Shown here piece by piece: positions 1-7,987 of a stretch of DNA of 64,000 bases. The DNA is taken from contig NZ_CP054258.1 of NCBI RefSeq assembly GCF_024181585.1, positions 434,001 through 498,000 of the forward strand, given 5' to 3'. Under the pieces are notes generated by a model, which was not told the origin of the DNA, did no database searches, and worked only from the letters and a program-made list of their open reading frames with translations. The stretch is from Treponema socranskii subsp. buccale (GTDB lineage Bacteria > Spirochaetota > Spirochaetia > Treponematales > Treponemataceae). The position numbers and the translations under genes are program-made. Positions within the stretch are counted from its first letter, which is position 1. Each line of letters starts with the position of its first letter.

Positions 1-40
1 TGAGGACACAAAGCGCGGCATTTATGCTCGCTTTGTGATA

Positions 41-460
41 GACGCTCGGCAATTCCTGCGCGGGGAACTTCGCGCTCCGCGCTCGTTGCAAGTCGCGCGG
101 GGAACTTCGCGCTCCGCGCTCGTTCAATGCACGGCACGGATGCCGTGTCGTATCTTGGCAAAACGGCTGCGTATTTTTGCTATGCAAAAATACGGTAGTG
201 AGCGGTGCACGGATGCAGCGCGAACGGCCACTGCTCGGAATCTTATAGGAAGTCGAGAGTCGAAAAACGGCCGAGCCGTTTTTCTTTTATTGGAGACGCT
301 CGGCAATTCCTGCGCGGGGAACTTCGCGCTTCGCGCTCGTTGCAAGTCGCGCGGGGAACTTCGCGCTCCGCGCTCGTTGCAAGTCGCGCACTGCTCGGAA
401 TCTTATAGGAAGTCGGGAGTCGAAAAACGGCCGAGCCGTTTTTCTTTTGTTGGAGACGCA
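41..460. repeat. Mosaic of GC-rich direct repeats with terminator-like hairpins
   Basis: No gene is supported in the first 540 bases; they hold repeats. A 37-bp unit beginning CGGGGAACTTCGCGCT occurs at 61, 98, 315 and 352, in two tandem pairs. A second unit of about 70 bp starts at 231 and 391 and is nearly identical in both places (about three mismatches). The 70-bp unit contains a perfect hairpin, AAAAACGGC-CGA-GCCGTTTTT followed by CTTTT, at 263-283 and 423-443, which looks like an intrinsic terminator. The short open frames here arise from the repeats and are not credible genes. A related motif is seen near 20306. Confidence 0.75.
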
Positions 461-505
461 CAGGATTGTTGCGCACTGCTCGCAATCCTGTGCTCTTGAT
501 TTTTT
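458..505 (+). terminator. Hairpin with T-rich tail before the cyclase gene
   Basis: GCACAGGATTG (458-468) pairs perfectly with CAATCCTGTGC (483-493) and is followed by a T-rich run. It could be an intrinsic terminator for anything transcribed through the upstream repeats, or simply the end of the repeat mosaic. Confidence 0.5.
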
Positions 506-539
506 ATATGCCGAAGCATACTATATATTACAAATAGCT

Positions 540-2915
540 ATGATGAAGATCGTGTTTGAAAAAATTAAAAAAGGTGTGAGAAAGATTGCCGCTTCTCCTC
601 TGACATTAAACGTGTTGTACCTCGTCGTGTTGGTCGAACTTATGCTGCTCCCGTTCAGTATGACCGGTATGGATTTGTTCAATCCCGAACAAACTTCCCG
701 CCTGCTTTTCCCGTTCACCGTATTGCGGTCGGGGGCGGTAACGAGAGGTTTTAACTTTTTTTATATTTGCTGTCTTTCGTTTTTTCTTTTGCCGATAACG
801 TTTATCGTCATCGTACTGTCGTTTTTTCGAAAAGAAATAACCAAACTCATCGTGTATCTGTGTTTGCTTATTTCTCTGACGTTTTACTTGGCGGCATCGG
901 TTTGCGGAATCATTTTATTTGCGAATACCGCCCGCTGGTTTTCTTCGCTGAGTCCGCTCGCATATATTGCGTTTTTTTCGGCGTTTATTTTGCATTCGTG
1001 GCTCATCACCGTCGGAATAATTTCCATAAAAGCGCAAAACGAGTCCTATGTCGAATATAAAGAATTATTAAAAACGGAAGAAAAAAAAGAAGCCGTCATT
1101 CGGAAAAAGGCGGCGGAAAGATTGAAAAGGCGGAGTAAGGCCGAAGCCGGTACCGGTAAAAATTTTACCGTCGTAAAAGCTGCGATGAGAGAATGGGCGT
1201 ATAGGGTGAGGACAATCAAAATCAAAACGCACATAAAGACGAAAATAACCGTCGTTATCCTTTTGACGATCCTTATCATTCTTTCGACGTTTATTTATAC
1301 CGATCTGAATAATTATAAAGCTCTTGTTTCACAGACTGCCGACAATACGGGTAAAAATCTTGCGGAGCAGGTTGCCGCGATTTACGATTTTTCCGACGGA
1401 CTGCATACGAAGATAAGCGCTTTTCTCGAAGGCATTAAAAAAACAAACGCGTCTTCTCCCTTTCCGTGTCAACGGGCGGACATCATTACGACGAGCGCTA
1501 AAACGAATATTTTGCTCGACGAAATCGATTATTCGACGGAGCTGCCGGAATTCGACGTTTTTTCATATACGACGGCTTCCGTAGAGATACATGAGATTCC
1601 TGCGGAAGAAAAAAGGATTTTGCCGTCGGAAGCCATTCAGTACATCGTCCATTTTCAAAATATCAACACGAGAGGCAAACCGATTTGCGAGCCGGGAAAG
1701 AACACGTGCGTTTACGTGTACCCCGTAACTTTTTCGCGCAAAGAAGGGCAAAAGCTTGTGGGATTTTCGGTCGTTACCTATTTGAAAGAAATTCTAAATC
1801 GGCCGTATTTTCAGGCGAAAGTTTTTATCCTTTCGATTTCGGTGATTTTTTTCTATGTTTCCATAATCGTCACGCTGTTCCTTGCGGACTTTATAGTAAA
1901 TCCCGTTCTCTTCCTTTGCGGCAATATCAGAAGAACGGCGAACAGCCTCAGCGATATGCTCGCCGGAAATGCAAAGATCGAATCGGGCAAATTGATTTTT
2001 GAAGAAACCGTCAATACGAACGACGAGATAAAAAATCTCTCCGTCGAAATAAAAAATATCGTAGCGCTTGTACGCGGTATGCTTCCTTACGTGTCCTTTC
2101 ATACGGTGCAGAACGCGGAAAAAAACACCGGCCGGTTGAGCGCGACGCGGGAACTGTGTTTTTTGTTTACCGATATCCGCGGCTTTACGAGCCTTTGTGA
2201 AAAAGTACCGCCGAAAGAAGTCATACGGCTTTTAAATCATTATCTCGATATCGAAACGAAAATTATTTTCGATAACGGCGGTGATGTCGACAAATACGTC
2301 GGCGATGAAATAATGGCGTTTTTTTCCGGGCCGAAAAAGGAAATCAATGCCTGCAAAGCCGCGATGGAAATCCGAAAAGCGATGTACCGCGAAAAACAGC
2401 TCGCGTTGGAAAAAGGGGCGGCCGCTATCGCCGTCGGTATCGGCATCAATTCCGGTTCCGTCGTATTCGGCTCGGTCGGTTCGGAAACTCGCAAAGATTT
2501 TACGTCGATCGGAGATACCGTAAACCTTGCAGCGCGGCTTGAAAGCGCGAATAAGGAATACGGTTCCAAATCGATTATCTCAAGAGCGGTTTATGAAAAG
2601 CTCGGAAAAGGTTTTGTGTGCCGCGAGCTCGACTATATAACGGTCAAAGGGAAAACAAAACCCGTGCGCATTTATGAAGTGCTGCAGGCGAAAGAAGCTG
2701 CGACCGATAAAATTATCGACTTAAAACGGACGTTCGAAACCGGTTTGTCGTATTATCGAAAGAGAAAATGGCATTATGCTAAAAAATATTTTTCCGAAAA
2801 CGTGGAAAAATACAACGATGCGCCGTCAAAAGTATTTTTGAAAAGAATTGAACGCTATCAGGCATCTCCGCCGAAACGGGAATGGAAAGGCGTTTTTGTA
2901 ATGACGGGGAAATAG
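540..2915 (+). CDS. Class III adenylate/guanylate cyclase, membrane-anchored with HAMP
   Basis: This membrane protein is predicted to make cAMP (or cGMP) from a C-terminal class III cyclase domain. The first ~170 residues hold several hydrophobic helices. A Lys/Arg-rich linker follows, then a second helix near residue 240, an extracytoplasmic sensor region, another helix near 450 and a HAMP-like segment. The catalytic domain begins near 550 with the metal-binding FTDIRGFTS and has DKYVGDEIMAFF, then GDTVNLAARLES. This order is typical of bacterial receptor-type cyclases. Start choice: two adjacent ATGs at 540 and 543; an open frame continues upstream to 447 but runs through repeat DNA, so 540 is preferred. 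No Shine-Dalgarno is seen. A possible promoter (TTGATT-N17-TACTAT, 496-524) would give a very short leader. Substrate specificity cannot be read with certainty. Confidence 0.9.
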   Translation: MMKIVFEKIKKGVRKIAASPLTLNVLYLVVLVELMLLPFSMTGMDLFNPEQTSRLLFPFTVLRSGAVTRGFNFFYICCLSFFLLPITFIVIVLSFFRKEITKLIVYLCLLISLTFYLAASVCGIILFANTARWFSSLSPLAYIAFFSAFILHSWLITVGIISIKAQNESYVEYKELLKTEEKKEAVIRKKAAERLKRRSKAEAGTGKNFTVVKAAMREWAYRVRTIKIKTHIKTKITVVILLTILIILSTFIYTDLNNYKALVSQTADNTGKNLAEQVAAIYDFSDGLHTKISAFLEGIKKTNASSPFPCQRADIITTSAKTNILLDEIDYSTELPEFDVFSYTTASVEIHEIPAEEKRILPSEAIQYIVHFQNINTRGKPICEPGKNTCVYVYPVTFSRKEGQKLVGFSVVTYLKEILNRPYFQAKVFILSISVIFFYVSIIVTLFLADFIVNPVLFLCGNIRRTANSLSDMLAGNAKIESGKLIFEETVNTNDEIKNLSVEIKNIVALVRGMLPYVSFHTVQNAEKNTGRLSATRELCFLFTDIRGFTSLCEKVPPKEVIRLLNHYLDIETKIIFDNGGDVDKYVGDEIMAFFSGPKKEINACKAAMEIRKAMYREKQLALEKGAAAIAVGIGINSGSVVFGSVGSETRKDFTSIGDTVNLAARLESANKEYGSKSIISRAVYEKLGKGFVCRELDYITVKGKTKPVRIYEVLQAKEAATDKIIDLKRTFETGLSYYRKRKWHYAKKYFSENVEKYNDAPSKVFLKRIERYQASPPKREWKGVFVMTGK

Positions 2916-2938
2916 CGATCGCCGGCGATCGCGTTTTG
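2915..2938 (+). terminator. Palindromic hairpin after the cyclase
   Basis: GCGATCG-CCGG-CGATCGC begins at the last base of the cyclase stop codon and is followed by GTTTTG. It is a plausible but weak intrinsic terminator. Confidence 0.45.
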
Positions 2939-2977
2939 ACAGCTGCAGATGTTGCATTTTGCAAGCCTTGCGTTTGC

Positions 2978-3007
2978 TTGCAATCGCATCGCGCTTTACG
3001 TTACAAT
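2978..3007 (+). promoter_or_regulatory. proS promoter, leaderless spacing
   Basis: TTGCAA (2978-2983), 18-bp spacer, TACAAT (3002-3007), then 8 nt to the ATG at 3016. No Shine-Dalgarno precedes the ATG. Confidence 0.6.
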
Positions 3008-3015
3008 AGAACGCT

Positions 3016-4863
3016 ATGAAAGCTTCTCAAACGATTATTTCGACGCTGCGGGATTCTCCTGCGGATGCCGTCATCGAAAGCCACAAGCTTATGATGCGCG
3101 CAGGCCTTATCAGAAAATTGGCAAACGGATTGTACGCGTATATGCCGCTCGGTTTGCGTGCGCTGCGAAAAGCGGAAACGATTATCCGCGAAGAGCTCGA
3201 TGCTGCGGGCATCCTTGAAATAAAACCGCCGGTCATTCAGCCGGGCGATTTGTGGAAAGAGAGCGGGAGATGGCAGACGATGGGACCGGAAATGCTGCGC
3301 GCCAAAACGAGAGGCGGACAGGATATGATCGTGAGCCCGACTGCGGAAGAAGCGTTTACGGCTCTCGTGCGCGACGGTCTTACCTCTTATAAACAGCTGC
3401 CGATCTTTATCTATCAAATCAATACGAAATACCGCGACGAAATCAGACCTCGCTACGGCGTCATGCGCGGCCGCGAATTTATCATGATGGATGCGTATTC
3501 GTTCGATGCGGATGCCCGTTCGCTCGACGAAAGCTATGAAAAATGTTCGCGCGCATACCGCCGTATTTTCAAACGCATGGGCATCAACGTGATTCCCGTA
3601 AGAGCCGATACGGGCGCTATGGGCGGAGACGGGTCGGAAGAGTTTATGGTCGAAAGTTCGGTCGGCGACAATACGCTCGTGCTCTGTCCTTCGTGCGGCT
3701 ACGCGGCGAACGTCGAAAAAGCTTCGTGCAAAGCCGATACCGCTCTCGACGCTGCAGGCAAGGTGCAGGTTGCGGCAGACAAACCGATCGAAAAAGTTCC
3801 GTGTCCCGGAGTCGAAACCATTGCCAAGATGGAAACGTTTTTCAAAATGAGCGCTTCGCAGTTTATCAAAGTGCTCATCTACAAAGTATATAATTCCTCT
3901 CTCGATTTGACGGATGCGCCCGGAGGAGCCGCGTTCAAGCGCGAAAAAGACGAAGGCGGAAACGAATATTATCCGGAAAGTTTTTTTGCAGTCGCAATCC
4001 GCGGCGACCTCGACGTAAACGAAACGAAACTTGCAGCCGCGCTTAAAGCGAGCGGTGCAGAACTCGCGGGAGAAGAAGACGTCATAAAGTATTCGGGTGC
4101 GCCGCACGGATTTGTCGGGCCTGTCGGATTGACGAAAGTGCCGCTCGTTGCGGACGAAAGCGTTATGGTAAAAAAGGACGACGGTTCGTACGAGGTTCGC
4201 GTCCACGATACGGTAACCGGCGGCGGCGAAAAAGACATCGACAATATGCACGTCGAACCGCTGCGCGATTTTACGCCGTTTATGACGGCCGACGTGCGTA
4301 CCGTAAAAGAAGGCGATGCGTGTGCCGTCTGCGGGCAATCGCTCTATACGAAAAAGGGCAACGAGCTCGGCCATATCTTTAAGCTCGGCGCAAAATACAC
4401 GAAGGCGATGAACGTTTCATATCTCGACGTAAACGGCAAAGCGTGTACGCCGCTCATGGGCTGCTACGGCATCGGCGTCGACCGCACACTCGCGTCGATC
4501 ATCGAAGAGCACCACGACGATAAAGGCATCATCTGGACGATGAGCACCGCGCCTTACCACGTCGCGATCGTGCCGATAAAATACGAAGGCCGCATGAAAG
4601 AAGTGTCCGACGGCATTTACGATGCGCTTATGAAAGCGGGCGTCGAAGTGCTGCTCGACGACAGGAACGAACGGCCGGGCGTCAAATTCGCCGATATGGA
4701 TTTGATCGGCATACCGGTGCGTATCGTCGTCGGTGAAAAAAATCTTCCGAATGTGGAGATAAAAGAACGCTCGGCGAGTGAAGCGTCCCTCGTTCCCGCC
4801 GGCGATGCGGCGAAGCAGGCGGAAAAGATCGTGCGGGATGCGCTCAGTGCGCTCAATGCTTAA
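3016..4863 (+). CDS. proS: Proline--tRNA ligase (bacterial type with editing domain)
   Basis: Cytosolic class II aminoacyl-tRNA synthetase that charges tRNA-Pro. At 615 residues it fits the long bacterial ProS form, in which a YbaK-like editing insertion splits the catalytic domain (roughly residues 230-400 here). Class II motif 2 is visible around residues 136-165 (YRDEIRPRYGVMRGREF), motif 3 as GCYGIGVDRTLASI near 490, and the anticodon-binding domain closes the protein. The N-terminus (KASQTIISTLRDSPADA) aligns naturally with known ProS starts, so ATG 3016 is secure even though it has no Shine-Dalgarno and sits 8 nt after a good -10 box. That makes this gene one of the better arguments for leaderless translation in this organism. 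Confidence 0.97.
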   Translation: MKASQTIISTLRDSPADAVIESHKLMMRAGLIRKLANGLYAYMPLGLRALRKAETIIREELDAAGILEIKPPVIQPGDLWKESGRWQTMGPEMLRAKTRGGQDMIVSPTAEEAFTALVRDGLTSYKQLPIFIYQINTKYRDEIRPRYGVMRGREFIMMDAYSFDADARSLDESYEKCSRAYRRIFKRMGINVIPVRADTGAMGGDGSEEFMVESSVGDNTLVLCPSCGYAANVEKASCKADTALDAAGKVQVAADKPIEKVPCPGVETIAKMETFFKMSASQFIKVLIYKVYNSSLDLTDAPGGAAFKREKDEGGNEYYPESFFAVAIRGDLDVNETKLAAALKASGAELAGEEDVIKYSGAPHGFVGPVGLTKVPLVADESVMVKKDDGSYEVRVHDTVTGGGEKDIDNMHVEPLRDFTPFMTADVRTVKEGDACAVCGQSLYTKKGNELGHIFKLGAKYTKAMNVSYLDVNGKACTPLMGCYGIGVDRTLASIIEEHHDDKGIIWTMSTAPYHVAIVPIKYEGRMKEVSDGIYDALMKAGVEVLLDDRNERPGVKFADMDLIGIPVRIVVGEKNLPNVEIKERSASEASLVPAGDAAKQAEKIVRDALSALNA

Positions 4864-4910
4864 AATTCAATATAAAATCCGTAGGGTATAAAAGGGGAGG
4901 GATGACCGTA

Positions 4911-5993
4911 ATGCAACCGATAAAAAAAATTAATAATCATTATAAGGCGATCGCCTGTGCGGCGCTTTTTTTGTGTATGAGAGCGGCGAACGCGCTTCCG
5001 GGGTTTACGCCGTACATCGAAGACGCGTCGGGCGAATACGTGTATTACGAAGATAAAACTTTTACGCGGAAATCTTACGTCGGCTTTCTCCGCTACGACG
5101 AAGCGACGTACGCTGCGCGCTATTATGCGCCGAAAACGGATAAAGACGCGCCGCTTTCCGTAACGATTTTTGTAACGCTCGATCCCGCATCCGATCACAT
5201 GGAGATTACCGGCGAAAAGCAGATCGCATCCGGTTCTCCGCGCGACGGCGAAATCGTCAATTATCTTGAAGATATGATGTATACGCTGAATGCACACCGT
5301 ATCAAAGCCGGCAGCATCGTTCGTGAACGCGAGCGGATCGTACCCGACGACATTATGCAGTTCGGCGGCGATGTCGTCGTCGAATACGATTACCTCATTC
5401 CGCTTTTCAATGTCGCGCGCATCGCAAAGGGAAGCGATATGTCGATCCTCTTCGACGTCGTAAGCGTCGGAAAGCTTGCGTCTTCGAGCGATGCGGCGTT
5501 TTCGAATTTTACGGGCTTTCCCGAATCCTACGCGGATAAAAAAAAGTCCGCGCCGCGAAAAAAAACCGCGGTAAAAAAAACGACGCTCTCGTTTGACGGG
5601 CAAAAACTTGACGCCGACGAAGACTGGGTGCAAAAGATGGACAATATGTGGATGCTCGGAAACGATGCGGTCATTTCCATGGCATCTCTTCCGAAACTTG
5701 CGGAAACTTCGCATCGTGCGGAAGCTCTCATGATCCGGCGCCTGCTCGAAGGAAACGGTACGTCTTATGCCGATTGGAGACGCGCTTCCGTGCGGAACGC
5801 TGCGGGAAGCTATACGCTCGGCGCGGTCTTTTACGATGCCGAAAAAAAACGGGCGACGCGCATCGTCAGAAAATTGACAAAAAAAGCCGACGGTTCGTAC
5901 GCGTTTTTTACGATGAGCGTTTTCGAAGACGCGTACGCGGCGAACAAATCGTATTTCGAGGGCATCGCCGGTTCTTATACCGCCGTACAGTGA
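4911..5993 (+). CDS. Exported protein of unknown function
   Basis: Not recognised. The protein of about 360 residues has a basic N-terminus, one hydrophobic stretch ending in an AANA-like signal peptidase site (about residues 12-28) and a hydrophilic body, so it is probably periplasmic or surface-exposed. A Lys-rich segment (KKKSAPRKKTAVKK) near residue 210 divides it in two. An ATG also occurs at 4902 but lies directly against the strong GGGGAGGG ribosome binding site (4894-4901). The ATG at 4911, 9 nt away, has proper spacing and is preferred. It lies 38 nt after proS in the same direction. No catalytic motif is apparent. Confidence 0.75.
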   Translation: MQPIKKINNHYKAIACAALFLCMRAANALPGFTPYIEDASGEYVYYEDKTFTRKSYVGFLRYDEATYAARYYAPKTDKDAPLSVTIFVTLDPASDHMEITGEKQIASGSPRDGEIVNYLEDMMYTLNAHRIKAGSIVRERERIVPDDIMQFGGDVVVEYDYLIPLFNVARIAKGSDMSILFDVVSVGKLASSSDAAFSNFTGFPESYADKKKSAPRKKTAVKKTTLSFDGQKLDADEDWVQKMDNMWMLGNDAVISMASLPKLAETSHRAEALMIRRLLEGNGTSYADWRRASVRNAAGSYTLGAVFYDAEKKRATRIVRKLTKKADGSYAFFTMSVFEDAYAANKSYFEGIAGSYTAVQ

Positions 5994-6000
5994 TTGTATC

Positions 6001-6518
6001 GCCTGAATGTCCGATTTTGAAATTCGGCATTCAGGCTGATTAACCCGAATTTCGAGTTTGCCAGAACTCGAAATTTTCCAACCGTTTCGTACATCAATGC
6101 ATGTTGAGTTCGAAAACAAATAAAATGATGCGGAGGCAAGGTTCCGGCTGCGTGCCGTTTCGAGCGTTAGGCTCACGGAAGCCTGTCTTAAAAGCTCGAC
6201 TGCGGCTAAGCAGACGGGTTCTTGCCGAAAGCATACTTTTATTTTGAAATGCTTTCAGAACTCGGCATTCAGGCTGATTAACCCGAATTTCGAGTTTGCC
6301 AGAACTCGAAATTTTCCAACCGTTTCGTACATCAATGCATGCTGAGTTCGAAAACAAATAAAATGATGCGGAGGCAAGGTTCCGGCTGCGTGCCGTTTCG
6401 AGCGTTAGGCTCACGGAAGCCTGACTTAAAAGCTCGACTGCGGCTAAGCAGACGGGTTCTTGCCGAAAGCATACTTTTATTTTGAAATGCTTTCAGAACT
6501 CGGCATTCAGGCTGATTA
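6001..6518 (-). repeat. Two tandem 238-bp copies of a dispersed intergenic repeat (family A)
   Basis: CGGCATTCAGGCTGATTAA recurs at 6025, 6263 and 6501, giving two full, nearly identical 238-bp units and a short third start. The outer hairpin at 6001-6036 (GCCTGAATG/CATTCAGGC) caps the array. Read on the minus strand, each unit runs from GCCTGAATGCCGAG to a short AACTCGAAA-type inverted repeat. The same element lies at 40609-40844 on the other strand, and longer variants lie at 7491-7850 and 31190-31561. No gene is seen between 5994 and 6524; open frames inside the repeat encode the same peptide twice and are not considered real. Confidence 0.85.
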
Positions 6519-6524
6519 ATAATT

Positions 6525-7457
6525 TTATTGAAAGCTCGAACGCGACAGCGGAGAGCCTATCCACGTGCCTTCGCTTCCGAGATAATCTTCGCGCTGTCCT
6601 TCGATGATAAACTGCACGCTGTTGACGGTGCTGAACGAAGTCGCCGTGTAGACAATCTGCATGAGCTGTGCGAGGTAGCCCTGCACGCCGACGCTGTTGA
6701 ACGAAAAGGCTTCGTTGAAATTGAGCGTTGCGATACCGTTTTTTACCGAAGCACCGAGAAGCCGTGTGCCTGAAGGGATCAACGTCATCGTGTTGCGCGC
6801 TCTTTCTTCCGCGCTCGGGCCGGCTAAAAGTGAGTTCAGCGTATCGGTGAGCGGAGAATCCGACTTCGGCAGTTTGCGCGTTACGATTTGGCGGCTCACC
6901 GATCCGTCGGATCCGATGACGACGAAGCAGAGCGGCACGTTTATCGTCGTCGCAGGCTGGGGTGCGCTTTTCGGACTTTGCGTTTTGTCGGTGTGCCGTG
7001 TATCCGTTTTCGGTTTTTCTGCAGGCTTCGCTTCGGTGCCCCGAGTGTCAGTTTTCGGCTTTTCAGCAGGTTTTGTTTCACCGTTTTTTTCGGCATTCGA
7101 CCGATCGGCAGGTTTTTGCGCGTCGGGTATTGAAGTCGGTTTTTGTGCAATGTTTTCGTTTTGCTTTGTAACGCTCGACCGGTTATTTTCGGTGACGGAC
7201 GACTCTGTCGAATTCGCTTCGGGTAAAATATCTATTTGAAATGCGTCGTCACCGCTTTTCGGATTTTGTTTTTGTTCGTGGTTTTGGACGAACTCAGGAG
7301 TCTTTCCGAACACGCGGCCGAAAAAATCGGTGTTTTGCAGATTTGAAAGTATGGTATCTTTTTTAACAAAAAAGAATACGAGCAGAATGAGCGCGACGAG
7401 GAGCCAGCACGCAAATGCAAATCCCGTATTCTTCTTTTTTGTATTCCGTTCAGCCAT
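6525..7457 (-). CDS. Membrane-anchored GerMN-domain protein
   Basis: The protein has a short basic N-terminus (MAERNTKKK), one transmembrane helix (about residues 13-31), a long low-complexity linker rich in Lys, Pro, Thr and Asp with a repeated KPAEKPKTDTR unit, and a C-terminal GerMN domain of about 120 residues. The GerMN part is recognised by the run PLTDTLNSLLAGP, then LIPSGTRLLGASVKNGIATLNFNEAF and the closing VNSVQFIIEGQ. GerMN domains are found in spore germination protein GerM and in many envelope lipoproteins; their exact role is not settled. The frame extends upstream to a TTG at 7505, but ATG 7457 directly before the membrane anchor is preferred. No strong ribosome binding site is visible. 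Flanked on both sides by family A repeats. Confidence 0.85.
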   Translation of the reverse strand: MAERNTKKKNTGFAFACWLLVALILLVFFFVKKDTILSNLQNTDFFGRVFGKTPEFVQNHEQKQNPKSGDDAFQIDILPEANSTESSVTENNRSSVTKQNENIAQKPTSIPDAQKPADRSNAEKNGETKPAEKPKTDTRGTEAKPAEKPKTDTRHTDKTQSPKSAPQPATTINVPLCFVVIGSDGSVSRQIVTRKLPKSDSPLTDTLNSLLAGPSAEERARNTMTLIPSGTRLLGASVKNGIATLNFNEAFSFNSVGVQGYLAQLMQIVYTATSFSTVNSVQFIIEGQREDYLGSEGTWIGSPLSRSSFQ

Positions 7458-7490
7458 ATCTACAGTATCGGTAGCATTTGCCCGCACTAT

Positions 7491-7850
7491 TAGGGCGAAT
7501 GTCAAGTTTCGAAACTATCAGCGGATAACGCTATGTTTCCGGCGAGGACGGCTACGGTACAATTGTCCGTAAGCGTGTACAAGTGCGGCTCTCACAGCGG
7601 ACGCCCCGCTTACGCTCCGGTTGTGCTTTTAAGCGAGGCTTCCGCAAGCTGAACGCACAAAGTCGCACGCGGGTCTCCCGCTGTTGCGCCGCATCGTGTA
7701 CGCTTGCAGCCGTTTCGGCACGCAGCCGAAACCTCGCCTTCGTATACTGTTATTCGTTTTCAAAACTTGCCATCCAATTGATGCACGAAACGGTTGGAAA
7801 AATTCGAGTTTTAGAAAACTCGAATTTTAACCTATTAGGGCGAATGCAGG
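7491..7850 (+). repeat. Family A repeat, long variant
   Basis: The stretch 7458-7987 has no supported gene. This segment begins GGCGAATGTCAAGTTTCGAAA and ends with a hairpin-forming TTCGAGTTTTAGAAAACTCGAA plus TTTTAACC. It closely matches 31190-31561 over most of its length and shares its two ends with the shorter copies at 6025-6500 and 40609-40844. The middle holds an extra GC-rich block (GCGGCTCTCACAGCGG ... CTCCCGCTG) absent from the short form. A long open frame reading through it into the nfnB antisense strand is a composition artefact. Confidence 0.75.
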
Positions 7851-7888
7851 GCAACCGTACCGAAACTATATTCGCTGAAAATATCGCA

Positions 7889-7934
7889 TTTTTAAAGGTA
7901 CCTCCAAAAAGTGCGGTTTTTAGAGGTTCCCTAA
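7889..7934. repeat. Short hairpin repeat (family D)
   Basis: TTTTTAAAGGTACCTC followed by TTTTTAGAGGTTCC forms an imperfect hairpin. A closely related copy is at 22956-23012. Confidence 0.55.
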
Positions 7935-7936
7935 TG

Positions 7937-7977
7937 AAAAGAAACGGCAGTTCTCCCGGCAGCAGCCCTGCCGTTTC
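7937..7977 (-). terminator. Intrinsic terminator of the nfnA-nfnB operon
   Basis: On the minus strand GAAACGGCAG pairs with CTGCCGTTTC and is followed by TTTTC. The hairpin lies 11 nt after the nfnB stop codon. Confidence 0.75.
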
Positions 7978-7987
7978 GTGTGATTCG

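Noticed and set aside
3001-4374. A 457-codon minus-strand frame across proS
   Set aside because: Composition is that of an antisense shadow (Arg, Phe, His rich) and proS is certain on the other strand.
6094-6414. Two similar reverse-strand open frames (starting MSLTLETARS) in the tandem repeat
   Set aside because: They are the same repeat read twice, lack ribosome binding sites and start inside the element.
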